A stretch of DNA of 64,000 bases from Tipula vernalis (lineage: Eukaryota; Arthropoda; Insecta; Diptera; Tipulidae), in the NCBI GenBank assembly GCA_958295665.1, contig OY282558.1:47058389-47122388 (forward strand), read 5' to 3'. The notes under the pieces are model-generated. The model searched no databases. It worked only from the letters and a program-made list of their open reading frames with translations, and was not told the DNA's origin. The translations under genes and the position numbers were made by a program. Numbering within the stretch: the first letter of the stretch is position 1; every line of letters begins with the position of its first letter. Positions 11,400 to 22,560 of this stretch are shown here, piece after piece.

Positions 11400-12440
11400 T
11401 CAAGGAGACACATTATTTTGTATTTTTTGGGATTTTGGGATTTTTTGGTATCCCTAATGTCGAATTTGTTTAATTTTAACACTTCTATTTTTTAATGGGA
11501 GAGACAGATAAAACCCCGAGAATATCCGAAGGTTAACAATTCCGAAGCTTTTAAAAAATCTCTAGAATAGTCCGAGGGGATGAAATCCCAAAATCCTAAA
11601 TAATGCAGAATCTGAAAATCCCGAAAAAAAATCTAGAAACAAAATTATCAAAGTGCGGCCCAAGTTAAGTTAAAATTTGTAAAATTTCTATAAAATTTGA
11701 GTTTTTCCGTAAAGTTCTTAAAATTGAACTGGAAACTGCTTTATCAACGTTTCAGATACCTACAGATCAAAGGAATTGTATCACTCGCATCACTTCTACT
11801 GATAGTTCTATCGGGATCACAAATTTGGCCTCAAACAAAATCCAGAAATTACCAGCACACCAATCCAGAACAAATATTTTGTATAAAATAAATGAAAAAA
11901 ATTTAATTTTATTGGCATTTTTAGACTTTCATCATCACTTGAAATATTTGTGGTACATTTATCAGTAGAAGCGATACGAGGAATAAAATTCCTTTTATTT
12001 GTGTCTGCAAGGGGAACGAAATTTCAATGAAGCATTAAATCCGCAGTTAGCTTCAATACATTCGTCGATACCATACTAACCCAACGAATTAAACCAACCA
12101 CAAAATATCTTGCAACATTTGTGGTAAAACTATCAATAGCAGCGATCTGTATCTGAAATGTTGACGAAGAAATTTTTAGTGATCACGACATTTGCCTGAA
12201 CAAAAATCCAGAAATTTTAAAATCCAGAATAATTGAAAAGTAATTTTCTTTATTCCGTTCACAAAAACAGAATCCCAGAATTTTGTACCCTCGTAATTTT
12301 ATCTTCTTGAGTTTTTGTACAACCAGGACTCTATATCCTAAGGACCTTGTACCCTCGGCATTTTGCCCTCTCGGGGTTTTGTCCCTCAGGATTTTCTCCT
12401 TCGGAATTCTGTAATTCGGGATTTTGCTACCAACTCCTTT
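11400..12440. mobile_element. Decayed palindromic (foldback-like) repeat region
   Basis: The left part (about 11430-11660) consists of degenerate runs of AAATCCCGAA-type units, and the right part (12280-12435) has their complement, CCCTCGGNATTTTG. Internally, a stretch with CAACGTTTCAGATACC and CTACTGATAGTT (11745-11805) recurs inverted at about 12112-12172, and a related inverted copy lies at 11935-11990. GATCACAAATTTGGCC with CAAAATCCAGAAATT (11814-11850) recurs in direct orientation at 12180-12235. No coding region was found. A foldback or MITE-like element with tandemly repeated arms would explain this. Confidence 0.45.
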
Positions 12441-12769
12441 TTATTTGTTTATTATAAAGCAGAGTTTAAAATGGGATTTCATTTTGCTCTTCGCTCTTCA
12501 TTTTTGTTCAAGAGTAATAGTAAAAACTATTAAAATGCTCTTATAAAGAGCGATATTGTAAAAAAAAAATATCGCTCTGAAGAACTGGAGCATTATTTTT
12601 ATAATAAGGCTCTTGCTTTTCCACTATTGCGTTTGTGTTATCATATTTTCGCCCTTTGTTATTGCGCTATATTGAGAAAATAAATACGCTCTGCTCTGAT
12701 GAATAAAAATGTCATTATTATATTGCTCTTGCTCTTGTTACTACGGCAAACGGTTACATTCAAAACCTT
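12441..12769. repeat. GCTCTT-rich stretch with a short hairpin
   Basis: GCTCTT/AAGAGC words recur in both orientations. At 12548-12577 GAGCGATATT and AATATCGCTC form a 10-bp stem around a poly(A) loop. It may be a hAT-type MITE remnant, but no outer TIR pair could be confirmed. Confidence 0.35.
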
Positions 12770-12779
12770 CTAAATTTCT

Positions 12780-13650
12780 TTAGAAAGCCAGATTGTTTTA
12801 TTAGCGAACAGATGCACGGGCATTGGAAATGGGATTCTAAAATGATTTTTGGGTTAAGTTCTGGAATATGGCCAACTAGGATGGAACTTGGCTATTCCTA
12901 AACTGATTTTTGTGAAATTTCACACGCGCGATGTAAATGGGATTCTCAATTGATTTTTAGATGAAGTTCTGGGATATGGTCAATTAGGATGGAATTTGGC
13001 TATTTCTTAACCGATTGTGATACAATTCGACATGTGCGTTGGAAATGGGATTCTAAAATGATTTGTAGATGCCCCTTTCTAAAATGATTTGTAGATTGGC
13101 CATTCCTTAACCGATTTTAGTGAAATTTAAAATGAGCAATGGACGTGGATTCTAAAATGATATTTGGATGAAGTTCTGGACTATGGCCAACTAGGATAGA
13201 ACTTAGCGATTCTTTAACCGATTGAAGTGAAATTTGACATGTGCGTTGGCAACGGGATTCTAAAATGATTTTTAGGTGAAGTTCTGGTATATGGCCAATT
13301 AGGATGGAACTTGGTTATTCCTTAACTGATTCTGTTCCACTGTGATATGTGCGTTGGAATTTAGATTCTAAAATAATTTTTAGATGAAGTTTTAAAATAT
13401 GGCCAACTAGGATGGAACTTGGCTATGCCTTAACCGATTTGAATGAAATTTGACATATGCAATCAAAATGGGATTCTAAAATGATTTTTAGATGAGTTTC
13501 TGAAATATGAAAAATTTAGATGGAACTTAGCTATTCCTAAACCGATTGTGATGCAATTCAATATATGCGTTGGAAGAGGGATTCTAAAATAGGTTTTAGA
13601 TACAATTCTGGGATATGGCTAAATAGGTTAGAATTTACAGATTATTTCGC
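12780..13650 (+). repeat. 107-bp tandem repeat (about 8 units)
   Basis: The word GGGATTCTAAAATGATTTTTAG recurs in variant form near 12831, 12940, 13049, 13148, 13256, 13363, 13471 and 13580, so the period is about 105-110 bp. Each unit also contains TATGGCCAACTAGGATGGAA, GGCTATTCCTTAACCGATT and a CAT(G/A)TGCGTTGGAAAT part. Units are diverged and some are truncated. The same family appears inverted at 56540-56835. Confidence 0.85.
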
Positions 13651-13726
13651 CACCGATTTTCGATCTGTCTCACAGCAGATAAACCTCGACAGCTATACAT
13701 GGATTACGGAAACTGCAAAAAGCTTT

Positions 13727-14160
13727 TTAGGTTACTTGTATTGATATATTTAAATTTATCAATATGAGTAACCTAAAATAATAATAATTATTATACTTTT
13801 GCCGTAACCTGTTCAGATTACTCATAATGATATATAGTATCAACGGAAGCTCGTTGAAATGTGGTAAACAAATAAACCATTGTAATGGCCTTCCGAAACG
13901 ATTTTCAATCAAGGTTATAATTCCTCCGTTAAAACCAGTATTTATATTTGTTCCGTTAGAACCTATCGCTAACATACTAGCGAGAGGTACTTTTATTTCG
14001 GTTAATTCGTGCAAAATGGCATTAGATATTATTAAAGCATCATTTGATTGAGGCAACACATGGCTGATATAGTGGGATCCTAATTCACTAATTAAACAAA
14101 TATGCTCCTGATTTACAATTTTAAAATTTGTTTTAAGAGCTCCTTATTGGATGGTTGGAA
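13727..14160 (-). pseudogene. Transposase-like fragment with GSNGTNINTG motif
   Basis: On the minus strand an open frame from about 14160 reads through EHICLISELGSHYISHV, then AIGSNGTNINTGFNGG (about 13905-13955) and RPLQWFICLPHFNELPL (about 13845-13900), ending at 13727. From memory this arrangement (an E-P-G-like segment, G-x-D/N-G-T-x-x-N-T-G, then PLQW-C-H-NELP) occurs in a widespread family of uncharacterised, transposon-derived proteins of aphids, hydra and other invertebrates. I cannot name the superfamily. The C-terminal 25 or so residues after NELPL are AT-rich and look random, so the fragment is truncated. Its function here is presumably none. Confidence 0.5.
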
Positions 14161-15098
14161 ATTACATTGCATTTTTTTAATATGCCTTATGTATTAAATT
14201 TCCTTCTTCCAGATTTTTCCAGATCAACTAAAATATTTGGAAACTATCATGTTGTTTTTGATGATTTGATTCAATCTAGACCAGCCTAGGTGTTCGCTTA
14301 TGTTTTATAAAGCGTTATGAGGAATAAGCGAGTACACAATTGGATAAGTGAGTCCGCCCCCAATTAAATGCAGAGTTTAAGGACTTTTTATCTCTCAGCT
14401 AATTTTAACCATTTATATACAATCAAAGTTGTTTTCTGTATATGCTGCACGCAATGTGATCAGTTTTAACAAAGATGAGTGAGTTTATTGTGTCTACTGG
14501 TTATAACCGAATCATTAAATTAGGTTTAGTATATTTCCATAAAAATCTTCTCCCCAAAAAAATATTTCACTATAATAGCTTTCTCTAGAACAGCATTCCC
14601 AAACATCGATTCGCCTTAAGAAGGTTTGTTTCCTCAATATTCAGTTGTGGATGTAGGAATACACCAAATTACGACTGCATATGATTTGGACCATGTAGTA
14701 GCCAAACTATTCGTTGATTCTTACGTTTATATTTATTGGAGATATTGAAACTTAACGTTATTTATTTATTGGTACAGGCCAAAACATTTAAGTACTTTTA
14801 TTTTTCTAAAACTACTTCACTAATGCCATTTTAAAAGTTTTTTTTCGAGCATCACCTTTCCAAAATTACACTTTTTTGATAAATATTAATTTAAAAATCT
14901 ATCCTCAATTGTTTTTCGCTTAGAACTTCTGTTCTGCAGACATGAAACATATTTTTTCGTAAAATTCACAGAAAAAAAGTTATTTATCAAAATGTTATTT
15001 CTTATCCCTAAATGAGAGTGGGGGATTTAGTATGCGGGATAGCCGCTGGAGCCGTTTTCAACTTTTGGGAGGCCCCCTTAATTTTGGTTTTTCTACTC
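14161..15098. other. No recognised feature
   Basis: AT-rich sequence with no open frame or repeat that I can support. Confidence 0.5.
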
Positions 15099-15102
15099 CA
15101 CC

Positions 15103-15168
<66 letters not shown>
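15099..15168. repeat. (TA)n microsatellite
   Basis: About 34 uninterrupted TA dinucleotides, ending directly at the left arm of the 15168-15338 hairpin. Confidence 0.95.
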
Positions 15169-15170
<2 letters not shown>

Positions 15171-15338
15171 AATTACTAAATAATAAGAAATAATCAGCAA
15201 ATGATTAATTTTAATGGGAAATACACCAAGACAATACTAACATGGTACTTTAGGTCGTAGTTCCAACAACTTTAACTTAAGTCATTCCGCATTAAAATTA
15301 ATCATTTGCTGATTATTTCTTATTATTTAGTAATTTGT
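15168..15338. repeat. Perfect inverted repeat, 49-bp arms, 73-bp loop
   Basis: 15168-15216 is the exact reverse complement of 15290-15338 by eye; the arms begin ACAAATTACTAAATAATAAG. The loop (15217-15289) is unrelated sequence. Perfect identity suggests a recent origin. It may be a very small MITE, an inverted duplication, or a source of a hairpin RNA. No flanking duplication is obvious because the left side is (TA)n. Confidence 0.85.
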
Positions 15339-15613
15339 CCTTGAATTAACATCTGAAAGCCATTCAAAAGAAGAGCCTAAAGATCTTATCTGAGCGATCT
15401 TGTTGAATCAGGGGTCAAAAATAGCTATTTCTATTTAAAAAATTCAATTTGCCTTCAAATGGCCTTGAAAGTCGAAGTCGAGATTGGATTGAAGGTCACC
15501 ATCCGACGTTCCCCTCGACACTTAACAACTTTCTTTATCAGTAATTTTCTTCTATTTAGCACCGTTCTCCAGATAAAAGCCTAGCATTTTTTAAAAATGA
15601 ACCCTATATACTC

Positions 15614-15616
<3 letters not shown>

Positions 15617-15690
<74 letters not shown>
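15617..15690. repeat. Second (TA)n microsatellite
   Basis: About 37 TA dinucleotides, followed by further TA-rich sequence to about 15715. Confidence 0.95.
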
Positions 15691-15692
<2 letters not shown>

Positions 15693-15715
15693 ATATATTA
15701 ATAATATATATGTAT

Positions 15716-17925
15716 ATTCAGAACTCTGAATAGACGAACACCACATGTAAGTTTTTTGTTTATTTTTGTTTTTGAATGAGTCCGGTTATTTTTCATTTCA
15801 CTACTAACAACCACTTAATACAAAATTATTGTTCACCTTCATTTTACTAGCTGAACTAATTTTTAGATCACATTATTCGTGATATAAAGTCAATATTGGA
15901 TCAAATGTGGTTGTTGCTTCACATATAAATTGTGATCTGATTTGGATCACTGTGCGCCAAGACATGCATCTATTATAAGTATCGTCATATTGAGATCGTT
16001 GTCTATACATACTTGTAGTCGTCATTTACTGATCGCGAAAAGAAAATTTATTAATGAATTAGAGTCTATCATAGCTGAATGAAATATATTGATATCATCA
16101 TCTATGATGATTTAAACTGTGATCCCAATGCTTGACTTAATAATTACGAATACTAAAAAATGATTTCTGACGTGATCATGATTTTATGGTTTTTTCGTAT
16201 GAAGTAGAAAATATTAGGTCTGACTTCTCGATTACTTCCCGATATTTCAAGAATATTAATACTTCTAGTCTAGTTGAGAAATGTGCTGGACTGCCATGGA
16301 ATATTTTTGACCCTGATGATAGTTAAACTTTTTACTTGATGGGATACGTAAGCTACTAACCCAGCTTAGTTCAATAATTCCATTTTAAGCCTTATTAATC
16401 TTCATAATTTCATTTTTAATCGCTGGAAACTTACGGAACGCGATGAGCTGAGGAGGTGCTTTGTCAATTTGAAAAATATACAACGCAACCCTTTGTGATA
16501 AATAATTGTGAGTATCACATATTTTCTGATGGCCTGCAGCTTTATAAATTTTTCAATATCTGTCCTTATTGGTCAAATTTTTGGAACTTCAAGAACCGGA
16601 GTACATATTTAGTAAGTTAGAGAAGGACGACAGCAGCATTTTGTAATAAATAGTTTAATGGGGGTTACTATATACCATAGATATCAAGGGTTATACCACA
16701 TTATTATTATTTCTATTATTGTTATTATCGCTATTGTTTTTATTGTTATTAGTATTAGTAAAACATTTGGTTATTTTGTAATGGCTAATTTACATTAAAA
16801 ACCAAATTTCTAAATTGTAAAGCTTCTCCATTATTTTATAAAACCAACTTTTCCGAATTGCTAATTTTCCAAATTGTGTATTCACTTAAAATATTGCAAA
16901 TTACTTGTATTTTAAACCAAGCTTTTTAATCTGTTCAGCTTTTACTGTAAGCCTGCTTTAGTTAAATAAGTAGCTGATCATCAGCTATCCGATTATACTC
17001 GTAGAAGAGGAAATGTTTCTATATTTTGTTTAACACCTAAGACATGTCTGTATACCAAAAATAATTTTCATTTATGTTTAAGATGTTGCCAAGAATTTTG
17101 CTTTATAGGGGGCATCAATATTCAAACATTTCCCACTTTTTTCGAAGCTCTACATAACTTACAATTGGTTGGAATGACTATTCCTCCCATAACGAGACAT
17201 TTTTCATAACCATCAAGTTTTAATGTCACATAATTGCTAAACTACTGCAATGTAGCAAAAAATCGAATTTCTATTATCGTTTAAAAAATAATCAATTTTC
17301 AATTAAATCGAAAATACATAAAAATAGAAACTCGTATTTCAACAAAATCATTAAAAATAACATAAATTTGACACATATTATGTCAAGTGATAATCTGTAC
17401 GTTACATTATGTTACTACCACCACCCCTGACAATATTTGAACACGACATTTTACAGTAACAATCAGATATAAAATTTAAAGAAAAAAAAGTTAATTATTA
17501 ATGTTACAAAACAAAAATCGAGCTTTCGAAGATGTCAATAAGTTTTCCTTATTTTTTACCGTTGTGTTTGAAATCTAATTCCTGCACCTTTGTTATAATT
17601 TCTTTTCTTTGTGCACAGTTTTAATTATAAAGTCGAACACCTTATGTATTCGATATTTTAATTACAGAAAATTTTTGTATTTTCATAAAATTTAATATTC
17701 GTAGAAAATGTGACATCTAAATAATCAGTACACTTATCCTCCCCGTCCCCCTCCCACGGTTTGGCCTTTAAATAATCGAAAAAATGGATGTGATAATGAT
17801 TTCTTCGAAATTTAATTATTAATTGATTTTTCGTTTATTACAGTGATTTACAATGTGCAGTGTGTATGAGCCAAATTTAAATTTTAAATTTCTTAATCCT
17901 TTTATCATTTTCTCCAAAAATTTTC
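15716..17925. other. No recognised gene; ATT/GTT-rich microsatellite at 16690-16760
   Basis: AT-rich sequence. At 16690-16760 imperfect ATT/GTT trinucleotide repeats occur. No coding or TIR structure was recognised. Confidence 0.5.
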
Positions 17926-20742
17926 AATTCGACTAAAATTCGATTTAAAGAAAATTACCTTACTATAGCTCAGCCGATTCAGGGCTCTAAAAATTAAAAA
18001 TCTGCAATTGTGCTCCGATTGCGGTTCCTGATACTTCTAATGATAGGTCTCGAGACCTGTAATTGCTATGCCATACATTTCATAGACAATTCGATTTGAA
18101 GAAAATCACCTTACTATAGCTCAGCCGATTCAGGGCTATAAAAATCCAAAATCTGCAATTGTGCTCAGATCGCGGTTCCTGATACTTCTAATGATAGGTC
18201 TCGGGACCTGTGATTGCTATGCAATACATTTCATAGACAATTCGATTTGAAGAAAATCACCTTACTATAGCTCAGCCGATTCAGGGCTTTAAAAATCCAA
18301 AATTTGCAATTGTGCTCCTATTACGGTTCCTGATACTTTCAATGATAGGTCTCGGGACCTATAATTGCTATGCCAAACCCCATTTAAATTGGTTGATTAT
18401 TTCCATACATTTCACAGAAAATTCGATTTGAAGAAAACCGCCTTACTATAGCTCAGCCGATTCAGGGCTTTAAAAATCGAAAATTTGCAATTGTGCTCCT
18501 ATTACGGTTCCTGATACTTTCAATGATAGGTCTCGGGACCTGTAATTCCTATGCCAAACCCCATTTATATTGGTTGATTATTTCCATACATTTCAAAGAA
18601 AATTCGATTTGAAGAAAATCGCCTTACTATAGCTCAGCCGATTCAGGGCTATAAAAATCCAAAATCTGCAATTGTGCTCAGATCGTGGTTCCTGATACTT
18701 CTAATCCAAGGTCTCGGGACCTGTGATTGCTGTGCAATACATTTCATAGACAATTCGATTTGAAGAAAATCACCTTACTATAGCTCAGCCGATTCAGGGC
18801 TATAAAAATCCAAAATCTGCAATTGTGCTCTGATTGCGGTTCCTGATACTTCTAGTGATAGGTCTTGGGACCTGTGATTGCTATGCAATACATTTCATAG
18901 ACAATTCTATTTGAAGAAAATCACCTTACTTTAGCTCAGCCGATTCAGGGCTTTAAAAATCCAAAATTTGCAATTGTGCTCCTATTGCGGTTCCTGATAC
19001 TTTCAATGATAGGTCTCGGGACCTGTAATTTCTATGCCAAACCCCATTTATATTGGTTGATTATTTCCATACATTTCACAGAAAATTCGATTTGAAGAAA
19101 ATCGCCTTACTATAGCTCAGCCGATTCAGAGCTATAAAAATCCAAAATCTGCAATTGTGCTCCGATTGCGGTTCCTGATACTTCTAATGATAGGTCTCGG
19201 GACCTGTAATTGCTATGCAAAACATTTCATAGACAATTCTATTTGAAGCAAATCACCTTACTATAGCTCAGCCGATTCAGGGCAATAAAAATCCAAAATC
19301 TGCAATTGTGCTCCGATTGCGGTTCCTGATACTTCTAATGATAGGTCTCGGGACCTGTAATTGCTATGCCATACATTTCATAGCAATTCGATTTGAAGAA
19401 AATCACCTTAATATAGCTCAGCCGATTCAGGGCTATAAAAATCCAAAATCTGCAATTGCGCTCCGATTGCGGTTCCTGATACTTCTAATGATAGGTCTCA
19501 GGACCTGTAAATTGCTATGCCATACATTTCATAGACAATTCGATTTGAAGAAAATCACCTTACTATAGCTCAGCCGATTCAGGGCTATAAAATCCAAAAT
19601 CTGCAATTATGCTCCAATTGCGATTCTTGTTACCTCTTACGATAGGTCTCGGGACCTGTAATTGCTATGCCAAACCCCATTTAAATTGGTTGATTATTTC
19701 CATACATTTCACAAAAAATTCGATACGAAGAAAATCGCCTTACTATAGCCAGCCGATTCAGGGCTTTAAAAATCCAAAATTTGCAATTGTGCTCCTATTG
19801 CGGTTCCTGATACTTTCAATGATAGGTCTCGGGACCTATAATTGCTATGCCAAACCCCATTTAAATTGGTTGATTATTTCCATACATTTCACAGGAAATT
19901 CGATTTGAAGAAAATCGCCTTACTTTAGCTCAGCCGATTCAGGGCTTTAAAAATCCAAAATCTGCAATTGTGCTCCGATTGCGGTTCCTGATACTTCTAA
20001 TGATAGGTCTCGGGACCTGTAATTGCTATGCCATACATTTCATAGACAATTCGATTTGAAGAAAATCACCTTACTATAGCTCAGCCGATTCAGGGCTATA
20101 AAAATCCAAAATCTGCAATTGTGCTCCGATTGCGGTTCCTGATACTTCTAATGATAGGTCTCGAGACCCTTGATTGCTATGCAATACATTTCATAGACAA
20201 TTCGATTTGAAGAAAATCACCTTACTATAGCTCATCCGATTCAGGGCTTTAAAAATCCAAAATTTGCAGTTGTGCTCCTATTGCGGTTCCTGATACTTTT
20301 AATGATAGGTCTCGGGACCTGTAATTGCTATGCCAAACCCCATTTAAATTGGTTGATTATTTCCATACATTTCACAGAAAATTCGATTTGAAGAAAATCG
20401 CCTTACTATAGCTCAGCCGATTCAGGGCTATAAAAATCCAAAATCTGCAATTGTGCTCAGATCGTGTTTCCTGATACTTCTAATGATAGGTCTCGGGACC
20501 TGTGATTGCTGTGCAATACATTTAATAGACAATTCGATTTGAAGAAAATCACCTTACTATAGCTCAGCCGATTCAGGGCAATAAAAATCCAAAATTTGCA
20601 ATTGTGCTCCGATTGCGGTTCCTGATACTTCTAATGATAGGTCTCGGGACCTGTAATTGCTATGCCATACATTTCATAGCAATTCGATTTGAAGAAAATC
20701 ACCTTACTATAGCTCAGCCGATTCAGGGCTATAAAAATCCTA
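17926..20742 (+). repeat. 151/181-bp satellite array (about 18 units)
   Basis: Counting from the CAGCCGATTC anchor, units start at 17971, 18122, 18273, 18454, 18635, 18786, 18937, 19118, 19269, 19419, 19571, 19750, 19931, 20082, 20233, 20414, 20565 and 20715. The spacing is therefore either about 151 or about 181 bp. The long form has an extra 30-base segment with CCCCATTTAAATTGGTTG. A short-short-long pattern recurs, suggesting a higher-order unit of about 483 bp. Short open frames within it are repeats, not genes. The array ends at the LOA-like sequence at about 20743. Confidence 0.92.
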
Positions 20743-21032
20743 AATCCGAAGTCCCCTACAGACCGTTGTAGATTCTGCAACCTGGAAAGGGAAACATCCG
20801 AACATCTACTATTCACGTGTGATGCTATATTTCATAAAGACTTAAATTCCTCCATGCATACACAATACAGTGGCCTAACTTCGGCCCTTTAAATATGTAT
20901 GAACTGGTGGCGTTTATCAAGGACTTGAACCTTCACTTTACGTGAAACTTTCTGGGGATGCACAATAGACTTCAATGGTCGCGGTGCACAGGGCTAGTAT
21001 AGTTCACCCTTTCAAAAAAAAAAAAAAAACTC
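20743..21032 (+). pseudogene. 3' end of a LOA-like non-LTR retrotransposon
   Basis: The plus strand reads DRCRFCNLERETSEHLLFTC (from about 20759), a C-x2-C-x7-10-H-x4-C cluster like the C-terminal Cys/His motif of LOA/I-type ORF2. A stop follows at about 20892. Then comes a 3' region with GGATGCACAATAGACTTCAA and AGGGCTAGTA and a run of 15-16 A at about 21016-21031, as expected for the transcript end. The related complete motif at 31580 (CRFCDLEAESAEHVLCQC) supports the call. Everything 5' is missing, replaced by the satellite. Confidence 0.7.
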
Positions 21033-21039
21033 AAATTAG

Positions 21040-21880
21040 GTCAATCTAAGTTCGAACTCCGCCTCCAACTCAATCGTATCACTCAACGCAACTTTGAACT
21101 CTAAGTTCAAATCATTGATCAAATCAACTATGTGCGTATATCAACTCAACTCAGAACAAGTCAAGCTAACTTACAAATCTGACTGAAACAATTCCAACTC
21201 AACTTGAATCAAACCTCAACTCGAGCGTAAAACTTAACCCTCAAATAAATCCCCAACGGAAGGCACAACATGGTGCAAAAAAACATAAACTCAACTCCTG
21301 CTTACTTACAACTCAAAGTTCAACTCACCCCAAATAAATTCCTGAATGAACAACTCAGTCAATACCAACTTAACCCTCAACTCCAAAATAAACACAGTCC
21401 GGAAACCGCAAACATACGTGAACTCAACTCATTCCTAACTCAACCTGCAGGTCGACCCCAACTTAACTTGAGGGTTAATTAAATCCACTCAACCCCAGAC
21501 TAAATGATAGCTCAATCCTGGAATCCCACGGTCTTAACCCCAACTCAACGCTAACTCAACCCCAACTCATCCTAACACAACCCCAACTCAACCCAAACTC
21601 AATCCCCAAGTCAACCTACAACTCAACCCATATTCAACGCCCAACTCAACTTCCAAAATATAAATTATACAAATTAATATTGCTTCTGTTTAGCCAGGCA
21701 GTTGAGCAGAACAAAACAACTGGTTTTCTAAAATGTTGTTAAATACTTTTTGGTAAAATACCCAAGAAAGTACCGAGACCTCTGCTTTAACTCAACAACT
21801 AAATAAATCTCCAGTTGAACCACTAGTTCAACTCTAACCCAACCTCAACTAAACTCCAACTTAACTCCAACTCAACGTGG
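21040..21880 (+). repeat. CAACTCAACC-type degenerate minisatellite
   Basis: AACTCAACCCCAACTCAA words recur with substitutions from about 21040 to 21655 and again 21785-21880. A non-repeat stretch of about 125 bases (21656-21780) lies between. Related arrays lie at 39660-41190 and 56890-57110. A 70-codon open frame (21270-21482) is only repeat. Confidence 0.85.
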
Positions 21881-21894
21881 ATCGAAAACGACGT

Positions 21895-22120
21895 GGTAAT
21901 ACAACGTATGTTGGATCAATTCGTATGGCAGATACCCAATCCTTTTGACGTACTAGTTCCAAAAGCTTTTCAAATTAGCAAAAAAAAAAACAAATCGGAC
22001 AAGCAATTCTCGAAATACAGTGGATTCAAACATTTAGATACATGAACGGACATTTTTGTTTGTTTGTTCGGACTTAGGAGTCTAGAACGTTAAAAAAACT
22101 GGTTTTGGACGGGTGTTACA
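21895..22120 (+). repeat. Dispersed module copy 1 (diverged)
   Basis: Contains TCAATTCGTATGGCAGATACCC, an AAATCGGACAAGCAATTCTCG part, CGGACATTTTTGTTTG and ACTGGTTTTGGAC in the same order as the copies at 57150-57450 and 52800-53050. It directly follows the minisatellite. Confidence 0.7.
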
Positions 22121-22399
22121 GATGGGATAGAGCCTTTCACATTGAATTTAAAATCTAAACATCACAAGATGGAATTTATTGTAACCAAAATCACCCAACA
22201 GGCTATTAGGAAAGTAGCAACCATCTAAGCATTTCTTTGCGGAATGTAGAACTGTGTTTAAAAATTATTTGTAACATGCCATTGGACTGCCCATCCTCTC
22301 TCCAGAATGAAGAGCTTGATAGAACAGCTACCGGAATCATTGGGCTAGTTCTTAGTAAACATTTAAATTGTCATGATTTAACACTTTAACTCGAACGAT

Positions 22400-22560
22400 A
22401 CCAGCGAATATTTGGTTAAGAAACCGTACCCTGAGCCCGAAAAATGGTTTTTCGACGTGGTGTCTGGCTGTCGGTCTGTCAGTCTGCCTATAACCTCTCT
22501 ACAGCCCAAATGGTTTAACCATTCGAACTGGTCACTCCTCAATTTTTATCATCGACATGA
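22400..22560 (+). repeat. Short repeat fragment with CTGTC/GTCTG words
   Basis: Contains CCCGAAAAATGGTTTTTCGACG followed by GTCTGGCTGTCGGTCTGTCAG. It looks like part of an interspersed repeat. Relation to the dispersed module is unclear. Confidence 0.3.

Noticed and set aside
19308..19908. Open frames of 86 and 99 codons
   Set aside because: They lie wholly inside the 151/181-bp satellite and repeat with its period.
20631..20816. Minus-strand 61-codon frame
   Set aside because: Antisense to satellite and to the LOA Cys motif, which is on the plus strand.
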